NCBI GenBank assembly: GCA_023055355.1
Contig: JALJCS010000001.1
Span: 105,168,881 to 105,232,880 of the forward strand
Length of the DNA: 64,000 nucleotides
Source of the DNA: Agelaius tricolor
Lineage: Eukaryota; Chordata; Aves; Passeriformes; Icteridae
Direction: 5' to 3'
Shown here: positions 48,801 to 61,065 of the stretch, piece after piece
Layout of the letters: each line of letters starts with the position of its first letter
Numbering within the stretch: position 1 is the first letter of the stretch
The notes under the pieces: generated by a model
Databases searched by the model: none
Told to the model about the DNA's origin: nothing
Seen by the model: the letters and a program-made list of their open reading frames with translations, nothing else
Position numbers and translations under genes: made by a program

Positions 48801-51800
48801 AAACTGAAAGTCTGTGGAGTTTTAAAATTTGGGGTTTAGTTCAGGAAGATGAATTGCATGGGAAGAAGAGAGCGTACACCCTGCATCATTCTGACAAAAG
48901 TTCTCGTGGAGGTAATGCTGTTACTAGATGAGAAACTAAATAGAAATGTTCAATAAAACATGTGTGCATCTGCACAATAGAATAGTCCTTATATTTTACA
49001 TTGAGCTACCTCAGGGTCATGGAAGGTGTTTTATTAGAACAGTCAACAATAATAGCATGATTTTTATTAGTAGGAAAAGATAGAGTGAGAGACTACTAAT
49101 TATTTTTCAGCCTGAGGGGCATTTTCCCTGAAACGACTGTTAATTTGATCATTGTCGTGCAGTTCACAGATTTACATGAACTTATTTCAGTGCAACACAT
49201 GGCTAAGAACTAGGCTAAATATGTTGCTTTATTAATGGTTTTCAGTGACTGTATTAGAAAGTGCTAACCATGTGGGTATAGGGATGATATTGATAGTACT
49301 TAGAAGGCTGAATCTTTTTGGAAATAGCTAGCCTGAAGCCCTTTCAGTGTGATATTTTTTGTTCATGCAGAGAGATATTAAGCCTACAAGAATGAAATAA
49401 AATCCCAGTGAAATGAGAATTTGTTGGTGTTGTCTTAGATCTATGTGCAGTGATGCTGGTGGAGGTTTTGGCCTGGGTTTGGTTTTTTTTCTTTTTTTTT
49501 TTGGGTATTTTTTGTTTTGGTTGGTTTGTTTGTTTTAAACTAATCTGGCAGGTCTAGAAGGCAATTACATTTTAGGTAATTATTTAATCAATACATATGG
49601 CTTAGATGTTTATGTATGTATGTATGTGCACATATATAAATATAAACACACTCTCAATGAATCTTCTACTAGAAGTGACAAAAAATCCGGGGAACACATT
49701 CCAGGTTTTAGCATTTTTAAGCACTCTGGCATTTTTCTTACTTCAGCCATCTCCTCTCCTTTTCAGCCCACATACACACATTCTTTCAATCCCGAGGAGA
49801 GTCTCATATGCAGCCTGAAAGGCCTTTAGTTTAGATTAAGAGAAACTGCAAGATGAAAGGGAACAAAAACAGAGTCTCCAGAAGGACAAATAGTTTGCAT
49901 CTCCTTTGTCACACGCTGCCTTTGCTTTTCCTTACAAAGTTTCCTTCCAAGCTTCCCTTGCTGGCTGGGACTTTTCAGAAGTGTAAAACTTTAGTGTGCA
50001 GCAATCAGTCGCTATTTCTGTACTGCACTGTCCCACGTGCAGACCAGCAGGATGCAAGGCACAGCTGCACCTTTCATCCTGCTATGGGCAGACTCCAAAC
50101 AGGTGGTTGGTGCAAGTGAAGTACCCTCACATGGTCATACCAATGTTGTCCAAGTTGTATCGTGAACAATTTCATCCCATAAAAATTAATTCATTGCCAG
50201 CTGTGGGAAAAATGGTGGAAGAAACTCTCAGATTGGGAGAAAAAGCAGTTCCAATGAGCTGTCAGACTATTTCCCCACTTTTCTCTTAAGATTGTGTATG
50301 TTTAGTGGATATTGACCTTCTTGAACTTGGCAAAGCAGTAGCCCTGCTTCCCCAAGGGTTCCCCAGGTTGAGAGGTGGCTCTAGGTCAGGAAATTCATTT
50401 TTAAAAATATCTTATTGACTTGTAGCTCAGTCTGAACTAGGGGGTGTAAGCAAATTTTTGCCTCCCTTAATGCTCTAGATTCCTAATTGCTCCCTCCCTC
50501 CTGCAATGCCCCCCAGATCTCTTTAGCTGGTGTAGATAACTACTCTCTTTTTGACTGATTTAAGGTCCCAGTTTTAGTCCTGTCTGCCTCCAATTACCAT
50601 CTGCTCATCAACAGAGTGAAAAGTAACAATTCCTAGTCATGGTTCAGCAAGACTTTTTAGACACTAATTTCCTCTTGCAGAAGCAAGAGGCAGAAGTATT
50701 TTTATCTGCCTTTTTCTCTCTAGATGAGAGAAGATGTGGAGAAGAGGAACACAATTACACAAAATAATAAGCCTAACAGAAAACACTGAACAGAAGCAAC
50801 CAGTTTTTCAATGACATTGAATAACTGGGAGTTCCTATAAGAAATTTTGACTAGATTTATAAAATCTTTATTGAGATAATCAAGATATTACGGTTTACTA
50901 CAAAATGGATGGTCAGGTCTCAGCTTCCAATGTACAGATATCAGAACTCACCCTAAACCTCTGTCTGGAAATGAAGAGAGAGAGGCAATAGACAGACATC
51001 CAAAGGATAAAAGCTTGCACTCCCATTGCAGAAGTAAATAACACAGGGATCCACAGAAGAAAAGGAAAATACAGTAACCCAAAACTGCTGGGATAGCACA
51101 AAGAGGCAGCACACTTCCTAACATTGCCTGATCTTTACCATCACCTTTACTTTGCCACAGGTCTTACTTCTGAAGAACCAATGTGATGAAAACACAATTC
51201 AGAAATGCCTTTCTTTTCATCTCCTTTTCTGTCCTAGGTTAACTTTTGTCAAAGATGAAAATTTTGGTTGGGCATCCTCCAAAGCTCATTGTGGGCACTC
51301 ACAGTTACCTGCATTGTATAGAGATTTATTTTGCTGCCTTGACCAGGAGACTGAGATGGGACAAGCCTCCACAGGTAGATTTTTGCTGAGAGAAGATGAC
51401 AGGTTATTGGCTGGAATTGCTACCATCACTGATTTCTAACATTTACATTCATGATAAAAATTATCTCTGTAATGCAGAGCTGCAAGGCTATCCTGATTCC
51501 AGCTAGTATGTCAATGTGTCAGAAAAGAAAAGGCTAGGAGAGAAACAGGCACAATCAGGCACTGCTAGGGCTGAATGATCGTTAACATGAACTCTCAGTT
51601 TCTTGTGTTAAGGTCATTCTCTAAGGAGTCTCCATGAGGTACCAATAGATCCTGACATGCAACTCCATATCCTAGACTTTGAACTGTCCTAGGCTCTTCT
51701 CTGATATGTAAGATCTAAATAGCAAGGTCCCATCTGAACCTTCCAGATACACCTTTTTCTAAGAGACTTTACTTCAAATAAATTAGATCCCTTAGGATTT

Positions 51801-53052
51801 GAACTGCATTATTTTTAAGGATTTTTATTTCCACAGAATTGTGAGATAGTAATAAATATTTCATTTTTAGTAACTTCTTAGTCTATTTTATATATATCAA
51901 AAAAAGTTAAAGCTCTGATTTCAAGAGAAGAAATCCAATTTTTTAACTCTTTTATTTACAGCTTTTATTGCTTTCTTCTAAAGGTCTGAAAGAAAGCTAA
52001 AACTATAGATTGAATGTTGCAATGATAAAATATATTTATTTTTAGCTAAAAGGAAACCAAAAGCCTATTATACCAATAGTTAGAGCCCTTCAACCATGCT
52101 TGAAATTCAAATATTAGTTTTAAATCCAAAGAAATAAACTTGAGCTGCATCACACATCTGTTGAAGTAAGCTTAATGACATGGCTGATATCACATTTTAT
52201 ACCATCCATAGCATAAAAATGTCCCTGTAACATTTTTCTTAAAAACTGGTTTTATTGTAATAGACAGAAAAATAGAAGAAAATGAAATGAAATTAATGTT
52301 TATAATGAGTTTTCCTTTCTGCTGTGAAAAACATATGGTAAACAGAAAGTGTTAACTGGAAATCCTATTGTGTTAAACTAAAAAAAAGGAATTTAACAAA
52401 CACATGTCTAAAATTTCTCTGATTTTCCTTTTCTTTGGCTCATTCAGGATATGAAGAGACATGGTTATATGAGCGAAATTGAACCTTTCATCCAGCTGTT
52501 CTTTAAGTTAATCAGTACTAAATTTCACATTAATCAAAAATAAGATACAGTCCTATAGTAATCCCTGTAATAATTTTGTGATCTGTTTCTATTTCATAAA
52601 ATAGCTCTAGAGTATTGTAGGCGAACTGTGAGCCAAAGTGATAGAGCAAGAGATATCTTGCTCACCCTGCAAAATATTTCTATCATTTTTATATTGTCCA
52701 AGACTATTGCAACTTGAATACTGTAAACTGACCTGGAAGAGAAACATCAAATTTCAAAGGGGAAAATAAGTGTGGCTCATTAAAAATGTTATAACTGAGT
52801 AGAGTTAGCTGTGAAGGATCATTTTTAACAGAAGTCTCTTGGCTGGAAGCTCAGTAACGTCTAAAAATGTGGGACAATTTCATGCAACTAAACAAGAAGG
52901 AAATGATTATACAACAATCAAAACAATATTGCTGTTTGGATGTTCTTTAAAGTTGTGAATAGCCACCTTTGCTTTAAAATTCACATTTTTGAACTTTAGA
53001 AAGTGTACTTGAAGACAATTTGGTGCTGTTTTTTCCTTCCAAAGCCATATGG
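42891..53052. other. Long stretch of unique non-coding DNA
   Basis: No transposon or gene is recognised in about 10 kb. Small simple repeats: CAAA-type units (46091-46111), CA-rich sequence with CACACGTGTG (47812-47821, an E-box palindrome), T-rich DNA (49484-49537) and TATG repeats (about 49610-49626). Open frames are 100 codons or fewer with no domain. ACGACT/TTGTCGTG near 49.13-49.16 kb retains CpGs but is too short to call. Confidence 0.65.
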
Positions 53053-53165
53053 TTGAGAGAATTAAGCACTGTCCTGGGAATCAGGACATTCTCACTCCTT
53101 GTCTCATCTTTACTGCTGATGGGTCTTAATACTTTCTACTTCTTTAAACTTTGGAAATGCTATTT
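53053..53165 (+). mobile_element. Possible plus-strand MIR relic
   Basis: AATTAAGCACTGTCCTGGGA (near 53060) continuing ATCAGGACATT resembles the tRNA-derived 5' half of MIR-type SINEs. ACTGCTGATGGGTCTTAAT resembles its core (GCTGTGTGACCTTGGGC). Similarity is patchy. The opposite-strand MIR downstream is much clearer. Confidence 0.4.
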
Positions 53166-53199
53166 AATTATGCTATGCAACAACCCAGTTTGCAAACAT

Positions 53200-53350
53200 T
53201 AATTAAGCCTCATAGCTCCCTTGTGGTCTGAGACAGGTAAAATACCATTAGTCTCAGATAATAGGGAAAATAAGGCTCAGAGGGGTTAAGTGGCATGCCC
53301 AAAGTCACAGAAGCAGTAGTATTTGGATCAGTATTATAATTCAAATTGTC
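53200..53350 (-). mobile_element. MIR SINE relic
   Basis: The antisense MIR core is readable: AATAAGGCTCAGAGGGGTTA (53270-53289) then AGTGGCATGCCCAAAGTCAC (53289-53308). This fits GAAACTGAGGCACAGAGAGGTTAAGTGACTTGCCCAAGGTCAC with a few changes. It is followed by a decayed B-box region (TTTGGATCAGTATTATAATTC) where GGATTCGAACCC is expected. MIR is an ancient amniote tRNA-derived SINE, inactive for well over 100 million years. Confidence 0.82.
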
Positions 53351-56300
53351 TTTTAATCTACAATGACTCTCAAGCAAGGCCAATGCATCCATGTGACTCA
53401 TTTGAGTTAAAGAGCAAGAAACAAACATTTTAGGGGTTGTGAAAATTCAGTACCTTTAGGCTCAAATTGCCTCTAAGAATTCATTTGATCTTCACTGATT
53501 TATAAACAGGCACATGCATAGGCCACTTCAGTGCTGGGGAAGATGAGCAGAGAATACAAACAGCATCCCTTTAAGAAGTTTCTAAAGCAGGGAGGGGGGC
53601 AACACTGCATAAAGGGCATCACCCCAGGGGCAGGCTGTGGGGCTGGTGTTTCAGAGTGCAGACCCCACAGGAGGCATTGGGCCTCCAGCTGCTCCACTCA
53701 GAGAAACACAAAAGTGATCTCCTCTGGCTAGAAGGGGTCAGGGAAGGGTTTCCATCCTGTCAGCTAATCTAGGCGACACAGGAAGGTAAAAGAGGCTGTT
53801 AAGGAAAGAAGCAGACGACTCTTAGCTCCTGTTCCATGTGGGGCACCAAGGGCATAGCAAGGGGACCCCATGTGTGAAGACAGGAGCTTTGCTGTTTATC
53901 CACTCCTTAGAGATGAGCTGCACCTGGTATCCATGCCTATAGCTCCCTGCAGAGAACCTAAACCAAGAACTGGCAGAGCAGAGTGATAAGCTTTGTCTGG
54001 GACTTCTCAAGCAAAGGAGGAGGAAGGATATCCAGCATTTAGAATTAACATGCTAACATCAACCATGAAGAGCAAAGATCTAAAACAGCATAACTGGGGT
54101 ACTTACTCAGGATTATGTAGCATCCCCTATTCAAGCACTGCTACATACCCAGGTGGCCATGAGAGAGTATTTTGAGAAAGTACAAAGAAACCCTGGCATT
54201 TACCTACTGTATACACATCTTATTTCATCTTTTCTTATACTACATTCAAAGGCTGGCACATGTCCTAATTGTAAGAATATATAAGAAGGAATAGTATGCT
54301 TGGGTTTTATATTAATTAATAAATAAAATGTTTTCTACAGTTCATATGCTTTTATTTTATCCATTTCCTATATATGGATTCTACTTCTGCTTCTGTTATG
54401 GCAACCAGCTCCTAAAGTGTTCAGGATCTGTGCTCGTGCCTTTTGAAGAGCCTGCCCTTTCTGGGCAAGGCTGTCCTCATGTCCCAGAACATAAATATTT
54501 GAGGTGGGCCTTCATTGTCCTTTTGTTCTTCCTGACTTACAAGATCTTTATGGGATCTGCAGAGCCTACACCAGATTTCTGAGCTGCAGGCTACAGTTCA
54601 CTGGATGCTCTTCCTCGATAGCCCAACTGAACTCTGTTGAGTTGAAGAAGAAGATACAGATAATCACTTTGGTGGCAGCCATCTAGGGTCCTATTTAGGT
54701 TTAGGAGACAGAAGACATGTCAGAATGTGGTTTTCAGTTTCAAGAATATGTAATAGCAGATTAAAGTAAGTGAAGATGCTTTCTGGACCACTGAAATTGC
54801 TCTGATATTCTTTTTGTCTACCACTGAGTCATTAGGACATTCAGGACATTCTAGGAGTCCTTAGCAGAGATATCTCAAATAATCACAAGGAGATCTTCAA
54901 ATATTTTGTCATCCAGCTACAGAATTCTTTGTGACATACCATAACCATTAATCAGAGCTAGTACTACTCCAGGGGAACTGGAAGGCTTGAGTCTTTGTAC
55001 TGATGCTCATTATTATTTTCCTTATTTTCATGAGTATGCAGAATTTTTCTATCATCGAGAAAGCTGGTCATATTCTAGTGCTGCCCCTTGGATGGCTCCA
55101 GCTTGTGCCAGGTACTTCTATAAATCTAATCCAAAAGGAAACCATTCCTGTACTGATTTTAACAAGAGTTCTTGGTACCTCTTCAAATGATACTTGTCTC
55201 CACTGAAGCCCTGAGGACTGCCTCTCAGCTTGATTATTGTTACTCTGATCTCACCTCACTACATGTCCAAGGGTGCAGCCACATTACATTTCTACCAGGT
55301 TACAGAAAAGAAATTCTTGAAAATAGTAACCCTTGTGTTATTTTTTGCCAGAAAGCTCTGGCTAGCTGCTTAATCCTCCCCTTATCTTTCAGTAGATACT
55401 GCTTTCCTGGCTGCTGTATCCAGCCAAGAGGCTGTAATAATCACAGGAACCTCTCAAATATTCGAAGCTTCAGATATTTCCTGCCTCTGTCCTTCATATA
55501 CTGTATTTTCTAAAAGTGCTCTTGAACCATGTACAGTTTAAGACCATCTCACAATTTTGATAATTTAAATCTCTTTTGTCTTCTTTTTTTTTTTTTTAAT
55601 TCTAACTGGCCAAGGCTACACTTCATGTCCTGAATGCAGTAGCATGTTATCTCTTCTCCTTGACAACGTAGAATTATTTCAAGTCTTATTGAGACTAATT
55701 TTATAGCACAGATGAGAGGTTTTTTGACCATTTCGCAGTGACTATCCAACTGGGTTTCTGATTTGTACTTACTACTTTTTATCAAAGAAAGACCCACTCT
55801 GTTTTACTCAGTTTGAACCAATATGATCTCCTTCCCTCTCTGAATAGCAACCTTTAAAGATTTATAGGGCAGCAGCTTGGAGTTCACTAACTATACCAGA
55901 GACACATGAAATTACAGTTCTGATAGAAGGTGTGAATTCTGACAGCATCAGAAGTTTCAGAATAAAACTAGGAATTTCACTTAAATCTTCAGATTTTTTA
56001 ATTCCCAGATTGGAATAGAGTGAAAGAAATGGCCGTTGGAGCTAAGAGAAATTTTTCTAACACTGTGGGATTTATCTAGAGGTCAAAGTGCTTTCCTTGA
56101 CACACAGCTAAAAGAGAAGGGTGGACAAGCAGCCAGAGGCACCCAATTCATAAGTTGTCAGGCATTTTCTTTTTACAGTAAAGAATATAACTAGAAACAA
56201 ACACTGACAGCCAGATGGATTCCTGCTTCCTGTTGAAGATACAATTTTTAATTAGTAATATCTCCTGGTAGACTTTTAGATGCAAAGGCTAGTTGTTACA

Positions 56301-57180
56301 CCAAAGATAAAAACAAAGTCTCAAAATGTACGTATCTTTTCCATTCATCATTTTTTAAGCTCAGGTAGGTCACGATGAGTTTGAACATCCTCTTGTTCTC
56401 CACATTTCTCGCATTAGGGAAGTGGTGACCCTGGAGTGAGAAAATAATAATAAAAAAAAGCGTTTGACACAGTTTAATTCTGTCATGGTTTTTGCCTGGA
56501 TTTTGCCTTGGTGTCTGTCACAGGCACAGCAAACCCATCCCCTTTCTTCTTACAATTTTGAATTTATTTTTGTTTTACAGGTTTTCACATAGAGGAACTG
56601 CTCATCAGAACAGAAACTAACCTGCACCACGTTTTGTGCAGCTTGGCTAAATCAAAATAATGGCATCCTGGTAAACATTTGGTAGAGAGAGTGTAATAAT
56701 TATTGGTTTGGTTTTCCTTAACCTCTTTTTGTTTAGTCAACATTAAGTCAATCCACCTGGAGCTTAATACTGTATGTTACTATAGTAACTTTACAGCCTA
56801 TTTGATTGTGACAAAGGGCTTCATCTCGTCCATTTCATGCTCCTGTGTCGACCTACTCCCTCCCAGTGTTTTATTATATCTGTCTTTAAGAGTATCTGCA
56901 GGAGCCACAGCTGCTCTGCTTTTGTAGCAGAAAGCAGCTTTCACTGTGTGAAATACTCTGCTCTAAAAGGTCTTTTGGGCTGATGGCATTATTGAATTTC
57001 AAAGCAAAGACAAACAACATTAAATTGTTTAAAGCTAATATTCATGTTTTGCTGTACAGCATGTTTGGGTTTTTTTTTTCAGAATGGAACAGTATATAAT
57101 CACTGGTTGATACCCTTGAGAACAAAACCACAAAATAAAGCAATGTAGAATACAAAAAGACTTGAAAGTAATTCAGTTTT
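53351..57180. other. Unique non-coding DNA
   Basis: No gene is supported. Clustered G-runs at 53.59-53.65 kb miss the quadruplex loop rule. Open frames at 54.3-55.5 kb overlap in several frames. One stretch at 55.21-55.26 kb (SQLDYC) hints at a LINE RT C-terminus but is too weak to call. Confidence 0.6.
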
Positions 57181-57204
57181 CAAAACAAAACAAAACAAAA
57201 AAAA
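57181..57204 (+). repeat. (CAAAA)n simple repeat
   Basis: Three to four CAAAA units end in A8. A 9-bp inverted repeat TAACTCCAG/CTGGAGTTA with a 3-nt loop follows at 57230-57250. Confidence 0.9.
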
Positions 57205-57289
57205 TGTGTTGAGGGCTTGGGAAAAACATTAACTCCAGAAGCTGGAGTTAGCAGTTTGTAAAATGAAAAATTGAATCATTTTCTACAAA

Positions 57290-57395
57290 CGGGCCCGATT
57301 CTTCCCTGTTAAACCACTGTGAAGCCATTGATTTTAATGGCATCACTTCCAAATTTATACTGGTACGAGGCTGAGTAATACATGACCCATGAGTG
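57290..57395. repeat. Second copy of the old palindromic repeat
   Basis: GGGCCCGATTCTTCCCTGTT (57291) opens the element. GTTAAACCACTGTGAA and CCATTGATTTTAATGG form its left arm and self-complementary centre. AAATTTATACTGGTACGAGG is the decayed right arm (consensus as recalled: ATTTACACTGGTGTAAC). It belongs with the copy at 19.5 kb. The centre CCATTGA/TTTTAATGG is still close to palindromic. Confidence 0.58.
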
Positions 57396-57449
57396 CAAAA
57401 TGTTTAAGACTTTCTGACTGTTGCCTGTTCATTTTACAACCTGGTTGTT

Positions 57450-58010
57450 CTATAATGCTCTAACCAGCCATGTGGATGATTGTAACAAGCCACTACGCAG
57501 CTTTTGTTTGGATTACCAGCGCCTCAGAACTCTTTCATTACATTATTTGCTCCTGCTGTTGTTTAAATTTACCTTACTCTAGCTTCTCAGCACAATTTAT
57601 TCCTTACTGGAGCTCTTTTTCCCTGCCTGCTCTACAGCTACTGGCCTCATGAGTGAAAATACTTTACAAATCTATTTTTCCTCAGTCCGTTCAGATTTGT
57701 CTCCTATTGCTAATATTTATCTGCATATTTGATTTGAGAATAAAACATGTTCTCTGCCCTAGTTTCTCTGACTCCTCACATGTTTTTAGGGATGCTTCTG
57801 AATAAAGAACTCTGCATCTCTTTGTCGCCAGCACAAGGGCGATGCGGCTCGCGAGGCTCCTCCTGCATTTCAGCAGAGCCCTGCTCCAGTTGTGTTAATT
57901 GTTGGGCTGGGAGGGCAGCGAGCACTGAATGCTGCCTTGTTAACTTGCTAAGCAGCTGGTCAGCAGGGTAGTTTGATTCCAGCAAGGCTCTTGACACCTC
58001 TGCCAAGGGT
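57450..58010. promoter_or_regulatory. Candidate conserved non-coding block
   Basis: Repeat-free sequence contains CpG-retaining patches (CTACGCAG, CAGCGCC, GTCGCC, GATGCGGCTCGCGAGG). On the minus strand a 76-codon frame (57776-58006) has a soluble-protein-like composition (EVSRALLES, DQLLSKLTRQ). It starts just after a stop, has no convincing acceptor and shows no domain I know. I favour a non-coding element over an exon. Confidence 0.3.
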
Positions 58011-58984
58011 TATTGATACCTCACACACCCCAGCTGAGACAGATTGTTTTAGTCGTGCTTCATATCCATAGCACAGCCTGTAGTTAGGAAAAAAAGTGAT
58101 TGACAGCTCACACCTCCTGGGCCCTTCTTACTACCAGACACAACATCTGCTATGCCCTGTGGAGCAGTGAACCAACACACACTGAGAGAACTGTTTCTAG
58201 TATTGTCAGGGTTGATTTTGTTTAACCCTTTCTGGCTGCTCTCTGGAGATGAACATAGGGGTTTCTGTAATGCTTCACACGTGCTTAAAAAGTGTGGAAT
58301 ATTTGACCAAGCAAACACCAGAGAAGATGGCGTTAGTAATGGCAGCTCTTTCTCTGTAAAGTGACCAGCGTACTCGGGATTGTAAAATAGAAACTGGGTT
58401 ATTCCTACAGAAGTGTTGCTTATTTCCAAACAGTGCCAGGGATGCCAGGGATGCAGTCAATGGAGAGTACAACTCTGAAATGTGGCTTGAAGCAATTTCA
58501 CTGAGTGTGCATGGATATAGGGAGGAGGAGCAAAGCCCAAAGTCTGTTTGCTAAACAGTTACCTAGGTCAAAGCACGCTAGTTAAAGTTTAGGTTACATG
58601 TAGAAACAGCAGAGGGGTATAGCTTTTTGACAGGGAGGAGAGAGGAAAAATGGTTCTATTTTCCACCTTAGAAAACTAGCCAGTAACAGCTGGCAATTGC
58701 AGAATATTCACAATAAATGATTGCATGTTTGATTAAAAATATGGATCATTAAATATACATGCAAGGAACTTTTGTAAACTTTCTTCAACATGTTTAAAAA
58801 ATTATAAGAAATATTTTAAAGACTTCCAAAATCATAACAGTTGTCTTAAAATACATCTGACATGTAAGGCATGTTGATATGCCTTATTTCTGTATGGGTT
58901 TGGGGTTTTTAATTTTTTTTCCCTCCTAACATAGCTGAAGCCTAAAAGTTAATATTTTTCTAAATCATAAAATTACTGAAAAGT
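58011..58984. other. Unique non-coding DNA
   Basis: No gene or repeat is recognised. A 126-codon minus-strand frame (58049-58429) overlaps a 70-codon plus frame and has no domain. The sequence becomes very AT-rich (58.70-58.98 kb) just before the CR1 3' end. Confidence 0.65.
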
Positions 58985-61065
58985 ATAATAGAATCATAGA
59001 CTTGTCTAAGTCCAAAAAGATCCTTAATATCATTGACTCCAATTGTTAGCCCAGCACTTCTGAGTCTATAATTAAACATGTCCCCAAGCACCACACCTGC
59101 ACATCTTTTAAATACCTCCAGGAATGGTATCACTTCCCTGGGCAGCCCATTCCAATGTCTGACAACCCTCTCTGTTAAGAAATTTTTCTAATGTCCAATC
59201 TAAATGTATCGTCAAGCAGCTTGAGGACATTTCCTCTGGTCTTGTTATTAGGGGGAAGAAATCAACCCCCATCTCACTACAACCTCCTTTCAGGGAAGCT
59301 GTAGAGAGCAATTAAGTCTTCCCTGAGCCTCCTTTTTTTCAAACAAACCCAGCTCCCTCAGCTGCTCCCCACAAGAGTTTTGCTCCAGACCCTTCACAAT
59401 CTTCATTGTCCTTTTCTGGGCAAATTCCAATAACTCAACGTCTTTCTTGTAGTGAAGGGCCCAAAATTCTACACGAGATTTAGGGTGGTCCCTCACCAGT
59501 GCTGAGTACAGAGAGTCATACAGGGGGGTCAATCACTGTTCTGATCCTGCTGGTCACACTATTTTGGACACAAGCCAGGATGCCACTGGCTTTCTTAGCC
59601 ACCTGGGTCCACATTGGTTCATATTCAGCTGCCATAGACCAACATCCCCAAATCCTTTTTCAACAAGCAAATTTCCACTCTTCCCCCAGCCTGTAGGGTT
59701 TGTTGTGCCCAAGTGCAGGACCTGGCATTTTGACAAGTTGAGCCTGATACATTTGGCCTCAGACCATTGGTCCAGCCAGTCCAGATCCCTTTGCAGAGTC
59801 TTCCTGCTCTCCAGCTGATCAACACTCCTGCCCAAATTGTTGTCACCTGAAAATGGACTGAAAGAGAATTTGATCTCCTCATCCAAATCATTGTTAAAGA
59901 CATTTAACAGGACTGGCCCCTGGGGGACACCACCTGTGACTGGCCACCAGCTGGATTTAATCCACTTTCTGGGCCTGGCCATCCAACCAGTTTTTTGCTC
60001 ATTGAAAAATGCACATGTCCAAGCCATAAACAGCCTCTTTCTCCAGGAAAATATTGTGGAGGACAGCATCAAATACTTTACTAAAGTCAGGTAGACTATA
60101 TCCACAGCCTTTCCCTCATCCACTAACTGGGTCACCTTGTCATAGAAGGAGATGGGGTTGGTCAGGCAGCACCTGCCTTTCACAAACCTATGCTGCTTAT
60201 TTCTAATCCCCTCATTGTCCTATAGGTGCTGCATGGTGGCATTTAAGAGGATCTGCTCCAAAACTTTCCCCAGCACCAAGGTCAGACTGACAGGCCTGCA
60301 GTTCCCCTGTCCCTTCTTCCAGCCTTTCTTGTAGATGGGCATCATATTTGTTAACCTCCACTCAGCTAGGACCTCACCAATTAGCCAGGACTTCTGGTGA
60401 ATGATGAAAAGTGGCTTGGCAAGCTCTTCCACCATCTCCAACAGTTCCCTCCAACAGGTCTCATAGATTTGTTCATGTCTAAGTGGTGTAGCAGGGCATT
60501 GACCATTTCCCCTTGGATTATGAGGGTCTCATTCTGCTCACCATCCCTGTCTTCCAGCTCAGGGAGCAGAGTACTTGGAGAACAACTGTCTGACTACTCA
60601 AGACTGAGGCCACAAAAAGCATTAAGGAATTCAACCTTTTAGTCATCCTTTGTCACTTGTTTCCCCACACACATCATAAGAGATGGAGATTCTCCTTAGT
60701 TCTCCTTATGATGCTGATGTATTTCTGGAATTCTTTTTTTTGTTTGACCCCCATTTCTTACTTCTCTGAGAACGGAGAACTATAATTTTGTGATTGCTGT
60801 GCCCAAGACAGCCCCCAACTATGACATCAATGACAAGTCTTTGCTCACAAGCTACCGGTCCAAAAGGGCAGCTCCCCCAGCTGCTTCCTCACCAGCTCTG
60901 TCAGGACAGGAACCTCTTCCACACACTACAGGAACCTCCTGGACTATTTAATCTCTGCTGTATTGTATTTTCTACAGACATCTGATACATTGAAGTCCCC
61001 AGTAAAAGCAAGGACTAGCAAAATCTTATTTTCTTGCATCATATAGTCATTGAGTCTTTCCTAGC
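58985..61065 (-). pseudogene. Degenerate CR1 LINE (endonuclease tail, RT, 3' end)
   Basis: Read from 61065 down: ENKILLVLAFTGDFN, the GDFN motif near the endonuclease end, then CRKYNTAEIK; KYISIIRRTKENLHLL; PELEDRDGEQNETLIIQGEM; the RT blocks WRLTNMMPIYKKG, NCRPVSLT and SFYDKVTQLVDEGKAVD; GGVPQG with NDLDEE; FSGDNNLGRSVD; HYKKDVELLE; and LKGGCSEMGVDFF. All match CR1 ORF2 in order. About 110 residues between the endonuclease end and the KYI block are missing. Several frameshifts and stops break the frame. The catalytic FADD box reads FSGD, so one aspartate is lost. The 3' end shows the CR1 octamer unit ATTCTATG on the minus strand near 58989-58998. Non-functional and 5'-truncated. Confidence 0.93.

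Noticed and set aside
53586..53660. Possible G-quadruplex
   Set aside because: Four G-runs exist, but loops of 10-14 nt exceed the usual limit.
55205..55320. Possible LINE RT C-terminal relic (SQLDYCYSDL)
   Set aside because: The short SRLDYC-like match is suggestive, but flanking residues do not follow any LINE family convincingly.
58049..58429. 126-codon minus-strand frame
   Set aside because: Longest plain frame outside the CR1, but domainless, with a competing plus frame and no clear splice sites.
59554..60183. 209-codon minus-strand frame as a host gene
   Set aside because: It is CR1 reverse transcriptase with a frameshifted middle and broken catalytic box, not a cellular gene.
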